Part shown: piece by piece, positions 25,911-33,761 of the stretch
Position numbering within the stretch: the stretch's first letter is position 1
How the letters are laid out: every line of letters begins with the position of its first letter
The notes under the pieces: model-generated
Told to the model about the DNA's origin: nothing
The model's database searches: none
The model's input: only the letters and a program-made list of their open reading frames with translations
Assembly: GCA_022823725.1 (NCBI GenBank)
Contig: JAJEHL010000018.1
Span: forward strand, 1-49,146
Direction: 5' to 3'
Length of the DNA stretch: 49,146 bases
Origin: Candidatus Latescibacterota bacterium
Lineage (GTDB): Bacteria > Latescibacterota > UBA2968
Program-made: the position numbers and the translations under genes

Positions 25911-26882
25911 TTAGACATACCTGATATTCTTCCCCAGCGTCGCCACCATCTCGCCACTTGATACCATCGGCAACAAATTTTCCGACCAAAAAATCGACTC
26001 CTCTGGCGCGCGCAATGTCTCGAGCACATTGCCAAACGGATCGGTAATATCTGCAACGGGATCGCCCTTTTGCAAATGATCGTAGTGCTGCGCGTGAAAC
26101 TCTATAAACCCACCCCGATTGGCCAATACCGTCAAAAATCCATCCACCACCACTTGCTTCCTGGGTATAAACGGCTCGCCCGGTATGATCCCGTAATACT
26201 TCAACACATTCTCGACACCCGTAATACCCTTTTGAATGCTCTCTCTATCCCAGCCGATGCATCCACCGAGTTCGGGATCAATCGTCGGGATCCCCTCATC
26301 GGGGGCAGAACGCGCGAGTTGCCCTTCAGGACCGCGCTGATCGAGAATATAGCCAATGCCAAACACCTGAGCCATCTCCATACACGCGCGATGAATGCGC
26401 TTGCGCCGATCTACCCGCACGCGCACCTCGTCAATCATCGGCCGGCGCCCTCCCTGGTGCAAATCAACACAATAATCGGACTGCAATACCGCATTGTGAA
26501 ATAACCGATAGGCAATGCGCTCACTCGACGTGCCATCTTTGCGCCCTGGAAAACACCGATTCATCTTTTTTTCATCAATCGGACTAAATGCCTGATGCGC
26601 GTGAAACGCGTGAAAATTGACAATCAACACCGCAATAACCCGCCCGCTCATCACCGTCGGGTCCAGCCGCTTCAACACCTGTCGAATCACACTGATGCCA
26701 TTTAACTCATCCCCATCGCTAATCGCCTGCAAATAAATCGTCGGTCCTTCCTCAGCACCATTGACCAGGGATACTGGAACGCGCGCAGGCGACCCATCCT
26801 GCATCTCAGCCACCTTCAAATAGCCATCCGTACGTTGCCCAGACTCAGCCCGAAGATGTTCAACGCGAAGCAATTCACCCAT
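25911..26882 (-). CDS. Succinylglutamate desuccinylase/aspartoacylase (AstE/AspA) homologue
   Basis: A 323-residue protein of the M14-like zinc deacylase group. ATG 26882 has GGAGCG upstream; the open frame goes further back but without a ribosome site. The usual first zinc motif HGDE appears here as S-D-G-D-E (D56-G-D-E59), so the first His is replaced by Asp, while the second ligand region VDLHQGG is intact. The C-terminal beta domain (GGFIEFHAQHYDHLQKGDPVADITDPFG) is complete. Family enzymes remove acyl groups from amino acids or ectoine derivatives. The His-to-Asp change makes activity uncertain. Confidence 0.75.
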   Translation of the reverse strand: MGELLRVEHLRAESGQRTDGYLKVAEMQDGSPARVPVSLVNGAEEGPTIYLQAISDGDELNGISVIRQVLKRLDPTVMSGRVIAVLIVNFHAFHAHQAFSPIDEKKMNRCFPGRKDGTSSERIAYRLFHNAVLQSDYCVDLHQGGRRPMIDEVRVRVDRRKRIHRACMEMAQVFGIGYILDQRGPEGQLARSAPDEGIPTIDPELGGCIGWDRESIQKGITGVENVLKYYGIIPGEPFIPRKQVVVDGFLTVLANRGGFIEFHAQHYDHLQKGDPVADITDPFGNVLETLRAPEESIFWSENLLPMVSSGEMVATLGKNIRYV

Positions 26883-26965
26883 AATATTGATCGCTCCTAA
26901 AAAAGCTAAATGTCTCTCAAATCCGCGTGTTAAAAAAACAGGTGAAACCATGTGATGTCAACCAA

Positions 26966-27000
26966 AAAGAGCCGATCCATTTCCGGACCGGCTCTTTCAC
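26966..27000 (-). terminator. Terminator hairpin downstream of the DUF1080 gene
   Basis: AAAGAGCCG (26966-26974) pairs with CGGCTCTTT (26989-26997), with GATCC/GGACC bases partly extending the stem. On the minus strand the stem ends in a run of five T's. Confidence 0.85.
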
Positions 27001-27025
27001 TTATGGCCTCAATAATAGGTCCTTT

Positions 27026-27772
27026 CTACCCCTCATCATAATCAGTCAATGGACGGATCCAGATATTCCGATAGCGCACGGGATCGCCGTGATCTTGCAG
27101 CATCAACGGTCCGGTAGGCCCGTGCGGCGTGTCGTAATTCGACACATTTCTATGCCCGGTCGGTCCCATAGCCTCTTTGCGATTGTGCAGCACGACACCA
27201 TTTAAAAACACCGTCAAATACGCGGGCTTCACCAGTGAGTCGCCATCGTATTCCGGTGTTTCAAAAACAATATCATAAGCCTGCCACTCACCCGGCGGGC
27301 GCGTCGGATTCACCAGCGGCGGATACTGACTGTAAATCGCACCCGTCGTACCATCGGAATACGTCGGATTGTCATATCCATCCAGCACCTGCACCTCGTA
27401 TTTGCCGATCAAAAATACACCGCTATTTCCCCGCCCCTGGCTGCTACCGCGCACTTCTGATGGACAGGCAAACTCTATGTGCAACTGTGCGCTCCCAAAC
27501 TCATCTTTTGTCCGAATATTCCCCGTGCGAGGATTCACCTCCACATACCCATTCTCCACTGTCCATGTCGGATCCCCACCATCGAGACTCTGCCAACTGG
27601 ACAAATCTGTACCATCAAACAGCACCACGGCATCTGATGGCGCATCACCTGCACTGGCACCCGGCGTCACCACGCGCGGGGCTGGACGATTCTTGTCGTG
27701 AACGCGCCACGGTTGATTGGGCAACATCGGCGTATCGTCATACCCCACCGGCGTGTGTTTTTCTGCTGCCAT
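27026..27772 (-). CDS. DUF1080 / 3-keto-disaccharide hydrolase domain protein
   Basis: A 248-residue protein that is essentially one DUF1080 domain: VVLFDGTDLSSWQS (about 49-62), WTVENGYVEV, SAQLHIEFACPSE, GNSGVFLIGKYEVQVLDGYDN and PVRYRNIWIRPL. The fold is a concanavalin-like jelly roll, and some members cleave 3-keto-glycosides made by sugar 3-dehydrogenases. There is no signal peptide, unlike many family members. GAAAGGAAA precedes the ATG. The gene stands alone on the minus strand with its own terminator. Confidence 0.85.
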   Translation of the reverse strand: MAAEKHTPVGYDDTPMLPNQPWRVHDKNRPAPRVVTPGASAGDAPSDAVVLFDGTDLSSWQSLDGGDPTWTVENGYVEVNPRTGNIRTKDEFGSAQLHIEFACPSEVRGSSQGRGNSGVFLIGKYEVQVLDGYDNPTYSDGTTGAIYSQYPPLVNPTRPPGEWQAYDIVFETPEYDGDSLVKPAYLTVFLNGVVLHNRKEAMGPTGHRNVSNYDTPHGPTGPLMLQDHGDPVRYRNIWIRPLTDYDEG

Positions 27773-27864
27773 TTCGTTTCCTTTCTAAAATGAAGTGAAA
27801 ATTTTATCGTAGAACCATGATCATAAAAATAAACTGATGTGTCAAGCTCACAATACACAATATC

Positions 27865-28650
27865 TCAGTAATAAATCCCGCTAATATCCCATCCAAAAAC
27901 AGACACATCCACCCATTCGGTGCTGCCCCCTTCTGCATTAATCTCAACACCCTCACACGCCAGCAACGCCCGCTGATTATCCACATGCGGTGTCAAACAC
28001 CCTTTTGAATCCAGAATGCGATGCAGGGGATACGCCTGTCCCGCCACGCGCCTCATATACGTGGGCAACACGCGGTAATACGAACGCGACACCCCCAGAA
28101 CATCCACAATCTGCTTATACGTCATCACCTTCCCAAAGGGAATCTGTTTTACAACCCACAAAAATCGATCTGAGGTCCTATCGGGCACGGGATCATAACA
28201 CCTGTCCAACACCCTGACCGGATCGCCTTCACAAACGACCCCACCCGTCAACACCACTGCCAAAAGCCCACGCCGATTCTCCAACGACTGGATCGGTTTT
28301 ACGCCCAATGTTCCGATATACTTGCACACCTCACAATAATACGTCAGCCGAACAGTCGCGGAATCCCCGAGTCCCAACACCGAACCCGATGGCAAATCGT
28401 CCAACGGCAACCCGGCGACAACGACATTCTCTCTCAAATCACCTGGCTGCAATTTGAACTCGTGCAGAGTCTCCATAGCAACCAAAAGCACCTGTCGCGG
28501 ACCAACGCTACCTGCATTGGCATCGCCTTCAATGCCAAAACGAGCGCGCAACAAAAATTTACCATCACGAGGCTTTGACAAAGGCAGACCCTTCTCTGCC
28601 TTAATAAACAGAGCAATGACACGCCCCTGTATATTTTGCACTTTTTCCAT
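27865..28650 (-). CDS. MOSC domain fused to an alkyltransferase-like (ATL) domain
   Basis: A 261-residue fusion. Residues about 1-150 are a MOSC domain (GIEGDANAG, LRENVVVAGLPLDDLP, YYCEVCKYI), the sulfur-carrier module of molybdenum cofactor sulfurases. Residues about 160-261 are the DNA-binding domain of O6-alkylguanine transferases: IPFGKVMTYKQIVDVLG, then RRVAGQAYPLHRILDSKG. Where active transferases have PCHR this has P208-L-H-R211, so there is no acceptor Cys, as in ATL proteins that flag alkylated bases for repair. ATG 28650 is preferred because it follows the upstream hydrolase stop in TAGGAATGG; ATG 28668 would overlap it. Confidence 0.8.
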   Translation of the reverse strand: MEKVQNIQGRVIALFIKAEKGLPLSKPRDGKFLLRARFGIEGDANAGSVGPRQVLLVAMETLHEFKLQPGDLRENVVVAGLPLDDLPSGSVLGLGDSATVRLTYYCEVCKYIGTLGVKPIQSLENRRGLLAVVLTGGVVCEGDPVRVLDRCYDPVPDRTSDRFLWVVKQIPFGKVMTYKQIVDVLGVSRSYYRVLPTYMRRVAGQAYPLHRILDSKGCLTPHVDNQRALLACEGVEINAEGGSTEWVDVSVFGWDISGIYY

Positions 28651-28652
28651 TC

Positions 28653-29318
28653 CTACCCCGCCATCCATCCCCCCGCGACCCGTGCCAATTCTTCCATCAC
28701 GGGTTCATCGGTATTTCGCCGCTTCAGAATCTTAAATCCGTGATCCGCGGTATCCACCACATGAAGCGTCGCCCCCTTCAGATTATCCACCACCGGCTGC
28801 AACAGATCTAAATTCGCCATCCTATCCCGTTGACCCGATAAAAACAGCATCGGCACGTACACATCCTTCAAATGCTCGGCACGCTCTGTATCCGGCTTAC
28901 TCGAATAAAGAGGAAACGCGAAAAACACAATACCCTTCAGCCCATCAATGGATTCTTCAGCACAAGCCATCGAAACCATTCGTCCACTCATCGAATGTCC
29001 GCCAGCAAAAACCGGCAACCCGCGCGCCTGCTGCATCCCCATTGCTATAGCCGCACGCACAGTAGCCAACCGTACCTTCTCGCCATCCATGCCACCGCCG
29101 CCCTTCTCGGAATAGGGATAATTGAAGCGCAAGGTCGCAATCCCCACATCGTTCAACGCATCGCTCAGTTCCTGCATAAAAAGATGCCGCATATTCGTAC
29201 CCGATCCGTGCCCCAACACCATCAACGCCTTTGCCCCGCGTGGTCGCGCGTACAAAGCCGACACCTCGCCCTTTTCCTCAGTCGCAATAAATTTCAACTC
29301 TCTGGATTCAACAGCCAT
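28653..29318 (-). CDS. Alpha/beta hydrolase (dienelactone hydrolase / KANL3-Tex30-like)
   Basis: A 221-residue serine hydrolase. GHGSGTNM forms the oxyanion loop, the nucleophile elbow is GGHSMSGRM (Ser in GHSMSG, about 108), the acid is likely Asp in LSGQRDRMA, and the His is in VVDTADHGFKIL. This compact form matches the KANL3/Tex30-like group of cytosolic hydrolases with unknown substrate. AAAGGAGAT precedes the ATG, overlapping the end of the DUF5990 gene, whose stop directly abuts this ATG. Part of a minus-strand cluster: HTH regulator, DUF5990, hydrolase, MOSC-ATL. Confidence 0.8.
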   Translation of the reverse strand: MAVESRELKFIATEEKGEVSALYARPRGAKALMVLGHGSGTNMRHLFMQELSDALNDVGIATLRFNYPYSEKGGGGMDGEKVRLATVRAAIAMGMQQARGLPVFAGGHSMSGRMVSMACAEESIDGLKGIVFFAFPLYSSKPDTERAEHLKDVYVPMLFLSGQRDRMANLDLLQPVVDNLKGATLHVVDTADHGFKILKRRNTDEPVMEELARVAGGWMAG

Positions 29319-29801
29319 TTATATCTCCTTTTGCCACATAATATGAGAAGCCCGCGGCGTAGCGCAAAGCGGCCCGCCGAGATCATCCGTCAACTTTAGC
29401 TTTACAACAATGGGATCACCCGACTCAAGTGCCCGATTAACCTGCGTCCAATCGAGATGTCCAAGACGAATTTTGAGTCGTCGAAACATCTCAAAATTAC
29501 CCGAATCTCGCACCACACCCCAGGAAAGATAAAAAAAGCGATCTGCGGGCCTGCCCTGTGCATAAGGGCCCAAAAAATTGGGCGCACCATCGGGTTTCTC
29601 ACCAACCCTGAACTCGGGATAAAATACCACCTCGCGACGATCTGCGGAAACCTGCTCGATAACCTCTTTCCCTCGCTGTATGCCGAGATAAACAGGTTCT
29701 TTAATTTTGGGTTTGTGAGCGTGCGGATCTTCAAAACGCGTACCGGGCAATTCGGTGCAAATCACTTTTAGTTTCAAATATGTGTCGGTTATTCCTGGCA
29801 T
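29319..29801 (-). CDS. DUF5990-like protein
   Basis: A 160-residue protein when started at ATG 29801. The longer frame to 29918 would overlap the HTH gene. The body (LKLKVICTELPGTRFEDPHAH, EPVYLGIQRGKEVIEQV, FLGPYAQGRPADRFFYLSWGVV, FRRLKIRLGHLDW) has the layout of the DUF5990 family, small proteins of unknown function, with beta strands and a highly charged loop. No catalytic site is evident. It ends exactly where the hydrolase gene begins (TAAATG), so the two are translated together. Confidence 0.6.
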   Translation of the reverse strand: MPGITDTYLKLKVICTELPGTRFEDPHAHKPKIKEPVYLGIQRGKEVIEQVSADRREVVFYPEFRVGEKPDGAPNFLGPYAQGRPADRFFYLSWGVVRDSGNFEMFRRLKIRLGHLDWTQVNRALESGDPIVVKLKLTDDLGGPLCATPRASHIMWQKEI

Positions 29802-29824
29802 GGGACCACCCGCATTATCTGAAA

Positions 29825-30160
29825 TTAGAAAACAGCGACCTGGATATATCCATCTTTCTGGTTTTTGGATTTCTGCTTTACAGTTAAGGTAACATTTTGA
29901 TCGAGCTTGGTGAGCCAACCCATCAAACGATCAAAAGTAAACCGTCGAAGTTCACGCCCCCGTTTCAGTTTTGAAATGTAAGACTGATCGGTGCCGAGAA
30001 TTTGAGCTGCTTCAATTTGTGTTAGCCTTCGTTCCTCGATAAGTCGGAGAATGGCTACTGCAAGTTTGGCTTTTGCCTGCATACCATCTGCATCCTCAAC
30101 ATTGAGATCGGCAAAAATATTGCCGCTACCTTTTTCGACTGCTTCGATTGTATTTACCAT
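29825..30160 (-). CDS. XRE-family HTH protein (HigA-type antitoxin-like)
   Basis: A 111-residue DNA-binding protein. Residues about 28-95 make a helix-turn-helix (LAVAILRLIEERRLTQIEAAQILGTDQSYISKLKRG), with LTQIEAAQILGTDQSYIS the core. The upstream charged helix and the C-terminal LDQNVTLTVKQ strand are typical of HTH antitoxins of the HigA/RelB-like type that sit behind a RelE-like toxin. No toxin gene lies upstream: the 240 bases to the divergent sulfatase hold no matching frame. It may be an orphan antitoxin or simply a regulator of the cluster downstream. CGGAG precedes the ATG. Confidence 0.8.
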   Translation of the reverse strand: MVNTIEAVEKGSGNIFADLNVEDADGMQAKAKLAVAILRLIEERRLTQIEAAQILGTDQSYISKLKRGRELRRFTFDRLMGWLTKLDQNVTLTVKQKSKNQKDGYIQVAVF

Positions 30161-30401
30161 CGTTTATACTCCGATAAAATACACAGATTTTAAGACTTCA
30201 TTTTCCATATTTAATTATGGCTTAAAAGACATAAAATTGCAAGCAATAAAAGAGATATTCTGCCATTTCCTGTAGGCAAAAACCATCTCACAGTTTATGC
30301 TTTCTATGCGATTTCAAAACTTGCATCAATTGATAGAACTGCGTATAGTGTGTATCTAAAAAATTGGAAGTAGGCTCAGTGTAATCATCGAAAGGAGACG
30401 C

Positions 30402-31760
30402 ATGCAACCCAACATCATCTTGATCAACTGCGACGACCTTGGCTATGGTGACCTCGGCAGTTACGGCTCTAAAATCAACAAAACGCCAGCACTCGACAAA
30501 ATGGCCGCAGAAGGCATCAAATTCACCGACTTCTACATGGCATCACCCGTGTGTTCGCCCTCCCGAGGGGCCATGCTCACGGGCTGTTATCCCCCGCGCA
30601 TTGGCTTTGGCTCTTTTGACGGGCGCTGGGTCCTCTTTCCCGGCCAGGGTGTGGGATTAAACCCCGGCGAAATCACCATCGCCAAACTCCTCAAAAACCA
30701 AGGCTACGCCACCAAAATAGTCGGCAAATGGCACTGCGGAGACCAGCCAGAATTTCTGCCCACCCGTCATGGATTCGACAGCTATTACGGCATCCCCTAT
30801 AGCAACGACATGGGGATACAAAAAGAAGACGACAAAAATCCACCTCTGCCCTTATTGCGCGACGAGGAAGTCATCCAGGCACAACCCGACCAGCGCGGCA
30901 TCACCGAACGCTACGTCGAAGAATGCGTCCGCTTCATGCGCGACAACAAAGACCAGCCCTTCTTCCTCTACCTCGCCCACATGCACGTCCACCTGCCCCA
31001 CTATCCCCCCGAAGCCTTTGTCCGCGAATCGGAAAACGGCGTATATGGCGCGGCAGTCGCCTGCATTGACTGGGCAGCCGCCGTCATTTTCGACGAACTC
31101 AAAACTCTGGGACTCGACGACAATACCCTCGTTATTTTCACCAGCGACAACGGCTCCCGCGCCCGCGACGAAGGCGGCAGCAACAGCCCTTTGCGCGCTA
31201 CCAAAGGCACCACCTGGGAAGGCGGTCAGCGCGTACCGTGCCTCATGCGCTGGCCCGGCAAAATCCCCGCGGGCGAAGTGTGTAGCGAATTGACACTATC
31301 CATGGACTTTTACCCCACACTTGCAGCCCTCGGCGGTGCAGAAGTGCCCACCGACCGCATCATCGACGGCAAAGACATCTGCCCGCTCATGTTCGCAGAA
31401 AAAGGCGCGACATCGCAACACGAATCCTTCTTTTACTACAAACGCAACAGCATTGAAGCCGTGCGGAGCGACAAATGGAAACTTCACATCCGCAAAGACG
31501 ACCTGGAAATCCAGGAACTATACGACCTCGAAGCCGACATCGGTGAAACCAATGACATCAGTGATCAACACCCCGACATCGTGCGGGATCTCAAGGCTCA
31601 AATTGACGCCTGTCGCAAAGACCTCGGAGACGATGCCGCGGGCATAACAGGCGAAAACATCCGCCCTGCTGGCCGCGTAGAAAACCCCGACACCCTCACG
31701 CATCTCGACCGCGACCATCCCTATATGATCGCCATTTACGACCTCAAAGAACGGGGTTAA
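30402..31760 (+). CDS. Arylsulfatase A-like type I sulfatase
   Basis: A 452-residue sulfatase. The formylglycine motif is CSPSRGAMLTG (C51), with NCDDLGYGD as the first metal site, GKWHCGD (about 110) and FTSDNGS (about 246). The pattern matches arylsulfatase A / N-acetylgalactosamine-6-sulfatase types. No signal peptide is present. AAAGGAG precedes ATG 30402. It is followed after one base by a PhyH gene and then by the ArsC-like selenoprotein, so these three form one operon that ends at the strong terminator at 32886. The 240-base region upstream is divergent with the HTH gene. Confidence 0.9.
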   Translation: MQPNIILINCDDLGYGDLGSYGSKINKTPALDKMAAEGIKFTDFYMASPVCSPSRGAMLTGCYPPRIGFGSFDGRWVLFPGQGVGLNPGEITIAKLLKNQGYATKIVGKWHCGDQPEFLPTRHGFDSYYGIPYSNDMGIQKEDDKNPPLPLLRDEEVIQAQPDQRGITERYVEECVRFMRDNKDQPFFLYLAHMHVHLPHYPPEAFVRESENGVYGAAVACIDWAAAVIFDELKTLGLDDNTLVIFTSDNGSRARDEGGSNSPLRATKGTTWEGGQRVPCLMRWPGKIPAGEVCSELTLSMDFYPTLAALGGAEVPTDRIIDGKDICPLMFAEKGATSQHESFFYYKRNSIEAVRSDKWKLHIRKDDLEIQELYDLEADIGETNDISDQHPDIVRDLKAQIDACRKDLGDDAAGITGENIRPAGRVENPDTLTHLDRDHPYMIAIYDLKERG

Positions 31761-31761
31761 T

Positions 31762-32511
31762 ATGCCTCTCAAACCCGAACAAATCGCCGAATTCAAAGCA
31801 TTGGGATATGTCCTCGTACCTAATCTAATCGATCCATCGATGTTGGACAATTGGCGCGCGCAAATTCGCGCCAAATTTGGCGATCTCTCTGACCCCGTCC
31901 AGCAAAACGCCGCAGGACCGCCCCAACAACACCGCGAAGACATCACCATATTGAGAGGCTTTCGCTTTTCCCCAGAAGAAACACAACTCGTCAACCAGCC
32001 CAAAGTCAAAGCCATTGTCGATCACATGGGCGAGGGACAATTTTGCGGTGAAGACGGCAACCTGCGCCTCCTCTTGCCCGAATCCGAATGCAAATGGCAC
32101 TTGCCAGAGCGCGGACACATCGACGGTTATCTCGGCAAGCGACGAACCATGCCTTTTCTCCTTGGATTGGCAACCTATATCTACGACGTGGAACCGCGCG
32201 GCGGTGGCACGGTCTTCTGGCCGCGTAGCCATATCAAATCATGGAAATTTCTTCGCAAATATCCCCATCACCTCAACCACAGCTTTAAGGACCACCCTGA
32301 ATATCTCGACATGGTCAAAGATATTCAACCCGTTGAACTGCATGCAAAAGCAGGCGACGTCATCTTCTGGCACTGCAACATCCTGCACGAAACCTCTCAA
32401 AACACCAGCAACAACATCCGCCATGGCCTTTTCGCCCGCCTGCAGCACAAAGACCAGGAGACATTCCGAGACGAAATTCCCGATGATCTATGGAAACGCT
32501 GGCGGATTTAA
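31762..32511 (+). CDS. Phytanoyl-CoA dioxygenase (PhyH) family protein
   Basis: A 249-residue Fe(II)/2-oxoglutarate dioxygenase. The iron motif is H119-I-D121 (ERGHIDGYLG), and the distal His is in DVIFWHCNILHETSQN. The beta-helix core shows RGGGTVFWPRSH. ATG 31762 follows the sulfatase stop by one base. A ribosome site AAAGGAG for the next gene lies directly after this stop. The operon suggests it acts on the product of the sulfatase, or on a co-substrate. The enzyme depends on reduced iron, which could link it to the redox-type selenoprotein behind it; that link is inference. Confidence 0.9.
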   Translation: MPLKPEQIAEFKALGYVLVPNLIDPSMLDNWRAQIRAKFGDLSDPVQQNAAGPPQQHREDITILRGFRFSPEETQLVNQPKVKAIVDHMGEGQFCGEDGNLRLLLPESECKWHLPERGHIDGYLGKRRTMPFLLGLATYIYDVEPRGGGTVFWPRSHIKSWKFLRKYPHHLNHSFKDHPEYLDMVKDIQPVELHAKAGDVIFWHCNILHETSQNTSNNIRHGLFARLQHKDQETFRDEIPDDLWKRWRI

Positions 32512-32528
32512 TAAAAAGGAGATTTAAC

Positions 32529-32879
32529 ATGTCAAAAATCACCATCTACCACAACGACAACTGAAGCAAATCCAACGGCGCAATGGACATATTGCGTGCT
32601 GGCAACGTCGAGTTCGACGTTATTGAATATATGAAAACACCGCTGAGCGAACAGGACTTGAGAAAATTTCTCGCACTCCTGCCCGGTGAACCCAAAGACC
32701 TGATTCACCCCAGTTCATTCGAAAAACTGGGGCGCGACATGGATGACTACAACACGCCCGATGCACTCGTCGGCTTGCTCATAGAACACCCCGAAGTCAT
32801 GAATCGCCCCGTGTGCATTCGCGGAGATCGCGCAGTCATTGCCCGCCCCTCAGAAGCCATACATGAACTTCTCGACTAA
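32529..32879 (+). CDS. ArsC/YffB-family selenoprotein (in-frame TGA at the catalytic Cys position)
   Basis: Read from ATG 32529 (ribosome site AAAAGGAG), the frame gives a 116-residue ArsC-like thioredoxin-fold protein if TGA 32562-32564 is read through. The N-terminus MSKITIYHNDN-U12-SKSNGAMDILRAG aligns with the ArsC HNPxCxxSR loop, and codon 12 is exactly the catalytic Cys12 of E. coli ArsC. Downstream, RPVCIRGDRAVIARP holds R93 and R106, near ArsC R94 and R107; the R60 position is His. A SECIS-like hairpin follows (32572-32602), so selenocysteine is the best reading. It is last in a sulfatase-PhyH operon. A simple Cys-to-stop pseudogene is the alternative. An internal start at 32583 would lose the active-site loop. 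Confidence 0.8.
32572..32602 (+). promoter_or_regulatory. Candidate bacterial SECIS element
   Basis: Seven bases after the TGA, CCAACGGCGCAAT (32572-32584) folds onto ATTGCGTGCTGG (32591-32602). The upper stem has seven consecutive pairs (GCGCAAU with AUUGCGU, one G-U), then a bulged G, then further pairs with one A-C mismatch. The apical loop GGACAT (32585-32590) starts 20 bases after the TGA and begins with G. This fits the known bacterial SECIS pattern of a short loop with a G in its first two positions, about 16-37 bases from the UGA. Confidence 0.75.
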
Positions 32880-32885
32880 AAAAAT

Positions 32886-32925
32886 AGCCGCCGAGATATG
32901 AGAACCTCGGCGGCTGTTTTCTTTT
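32886..32925 (+). terminator. Strong terminator between convergent genes
   Basis: AGCCGCCGAG (32886-32895) pairs perfectly with CTCGGCGGCT (32906-32915) and is followed by a T-rich tail. It closes the sulfatase-PhyH-selenoprotein operon and probably serves the convergent aldolase gene too. Confidence 0.95.
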
Positions 32926-32937
32926 TCGCTTTGTAAC

Positions 32938-33726
32938 TCACGCACCCTCCACGGCTTTCCTCAGCTCATCGCCATTATTTCGCCACCACGAATGCAGAAC
33001 TGAGATATCCACCCCGATATTGAAATGCCGCACACCCATATCGAGATACTCCTTTGCTTCATCGGGCGACATAATCTCTGCGCGGGGATGCACGCCCATA
33101 CTCAGCGCAGTCTTAAACACCTCATTCTTCGCATCTGCCACTGCGGGATCACCGCGCTGCCCCGCCTTGCCAACACTCATCGAATAATCCGAAGGTCCCC
33201 ATTGCACCATATCCACGCCTGGAACCGAAAGAATCGCCTCTATATTCTCCACCGCCTCCTTCTTTTCAATCATCAAAACCACAACCGTCTCTCGCATGGC
33301 CTTCACATACTCAGGTCCCCCGCCATATCCCATATACGTATTGCGCCGCGTGTACACACTGTACAAACCGCCATCTTCCGGCGTATCTGGAAGCGTAACG
33401 CGCACGCACTCCTTTGCATCTTCTTCTGTGCGACAATCCGTAAACAAAATACTCCCAAAACCAGACCCGATCGCCCGTTGTGACAAAAAGTACTGATGGC
33501 TGCGATCAATTTTGAACATCATACCCATATTGTACAACTCGGCTGCACGGCACAAATTGTCGAGATCGTAGAGATCAAACGTACCGTATTCGCCAACGTA
33601 TTCGACATAGTCGTAAAGTCCCGTATGTCCAATCGCCTCGACAATCGCCGGCCAACTCGAATGAATGCGCGTACCAATGGTAGGTTCGCCCGCATCCAAT
33701 TTTTCTCTAATCCTATTCGGTTTCAA
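32938..33726 (-). CDS. HpcH/HpaI-family aldolase
   Basis: A 262-residue class II (metal-dependent) aldolase of the HpcH/HpaI / citrate-lyase-beta fold. Metal-site residues are expected in VLMIEKKEAVENIEAI (Glu, about 153) and WGPSDYSMSVG (Asp, about 177). The start is TTG 33726 (read as Met), chosen because AAAGGAGT stands about 8 bases before it. Such enzymes split 2-keto-3-deoxy acids into pyruvate and an aldehyde. A gap of 35 bases separates it from the aldo-keto reductase upstream, so they may be co-transcribed in sugar-acid breakdown. Confidence 0.85.
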   Translation of the reverse strand: MKPNRIREKLDAGEPTIGTRIHSSWPAIVEAIGHTGLYDYVEYVGEYGTFDLYDLDNLCRAAELYNMGMMFKIDRSHQYFLSQRAIGSGFGSILFTDCRTEEDAKECVRVTLPDTPEDGGLYSVYTRRNTYMGYGGGPEYVKAMRETVVVLMIEKKEAVENIEAILSVPGVDMVQWGPSDYSMSVGKAGQRGDPAVADAKNEVFKTALSMGVHPRAEIMSPDEAKEYLDMGVRHFNIGVDISVLHSWWRNNGDELRKAVEGA

Positions 33727-33761
33727 AATAAACTCCTTTGTTAATGGTTAGTTTTCGGTTA

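Noticed and set aside
32562-32564. TGA read as a sense codon through a variant genetic code
   Set aside because: Other intact genes here (for example the PLD, Rpn and 19930 PhyH genes) end in TGA, so TGA is a normal stop. Selenocysteine with a local hairpin is the better explanation.
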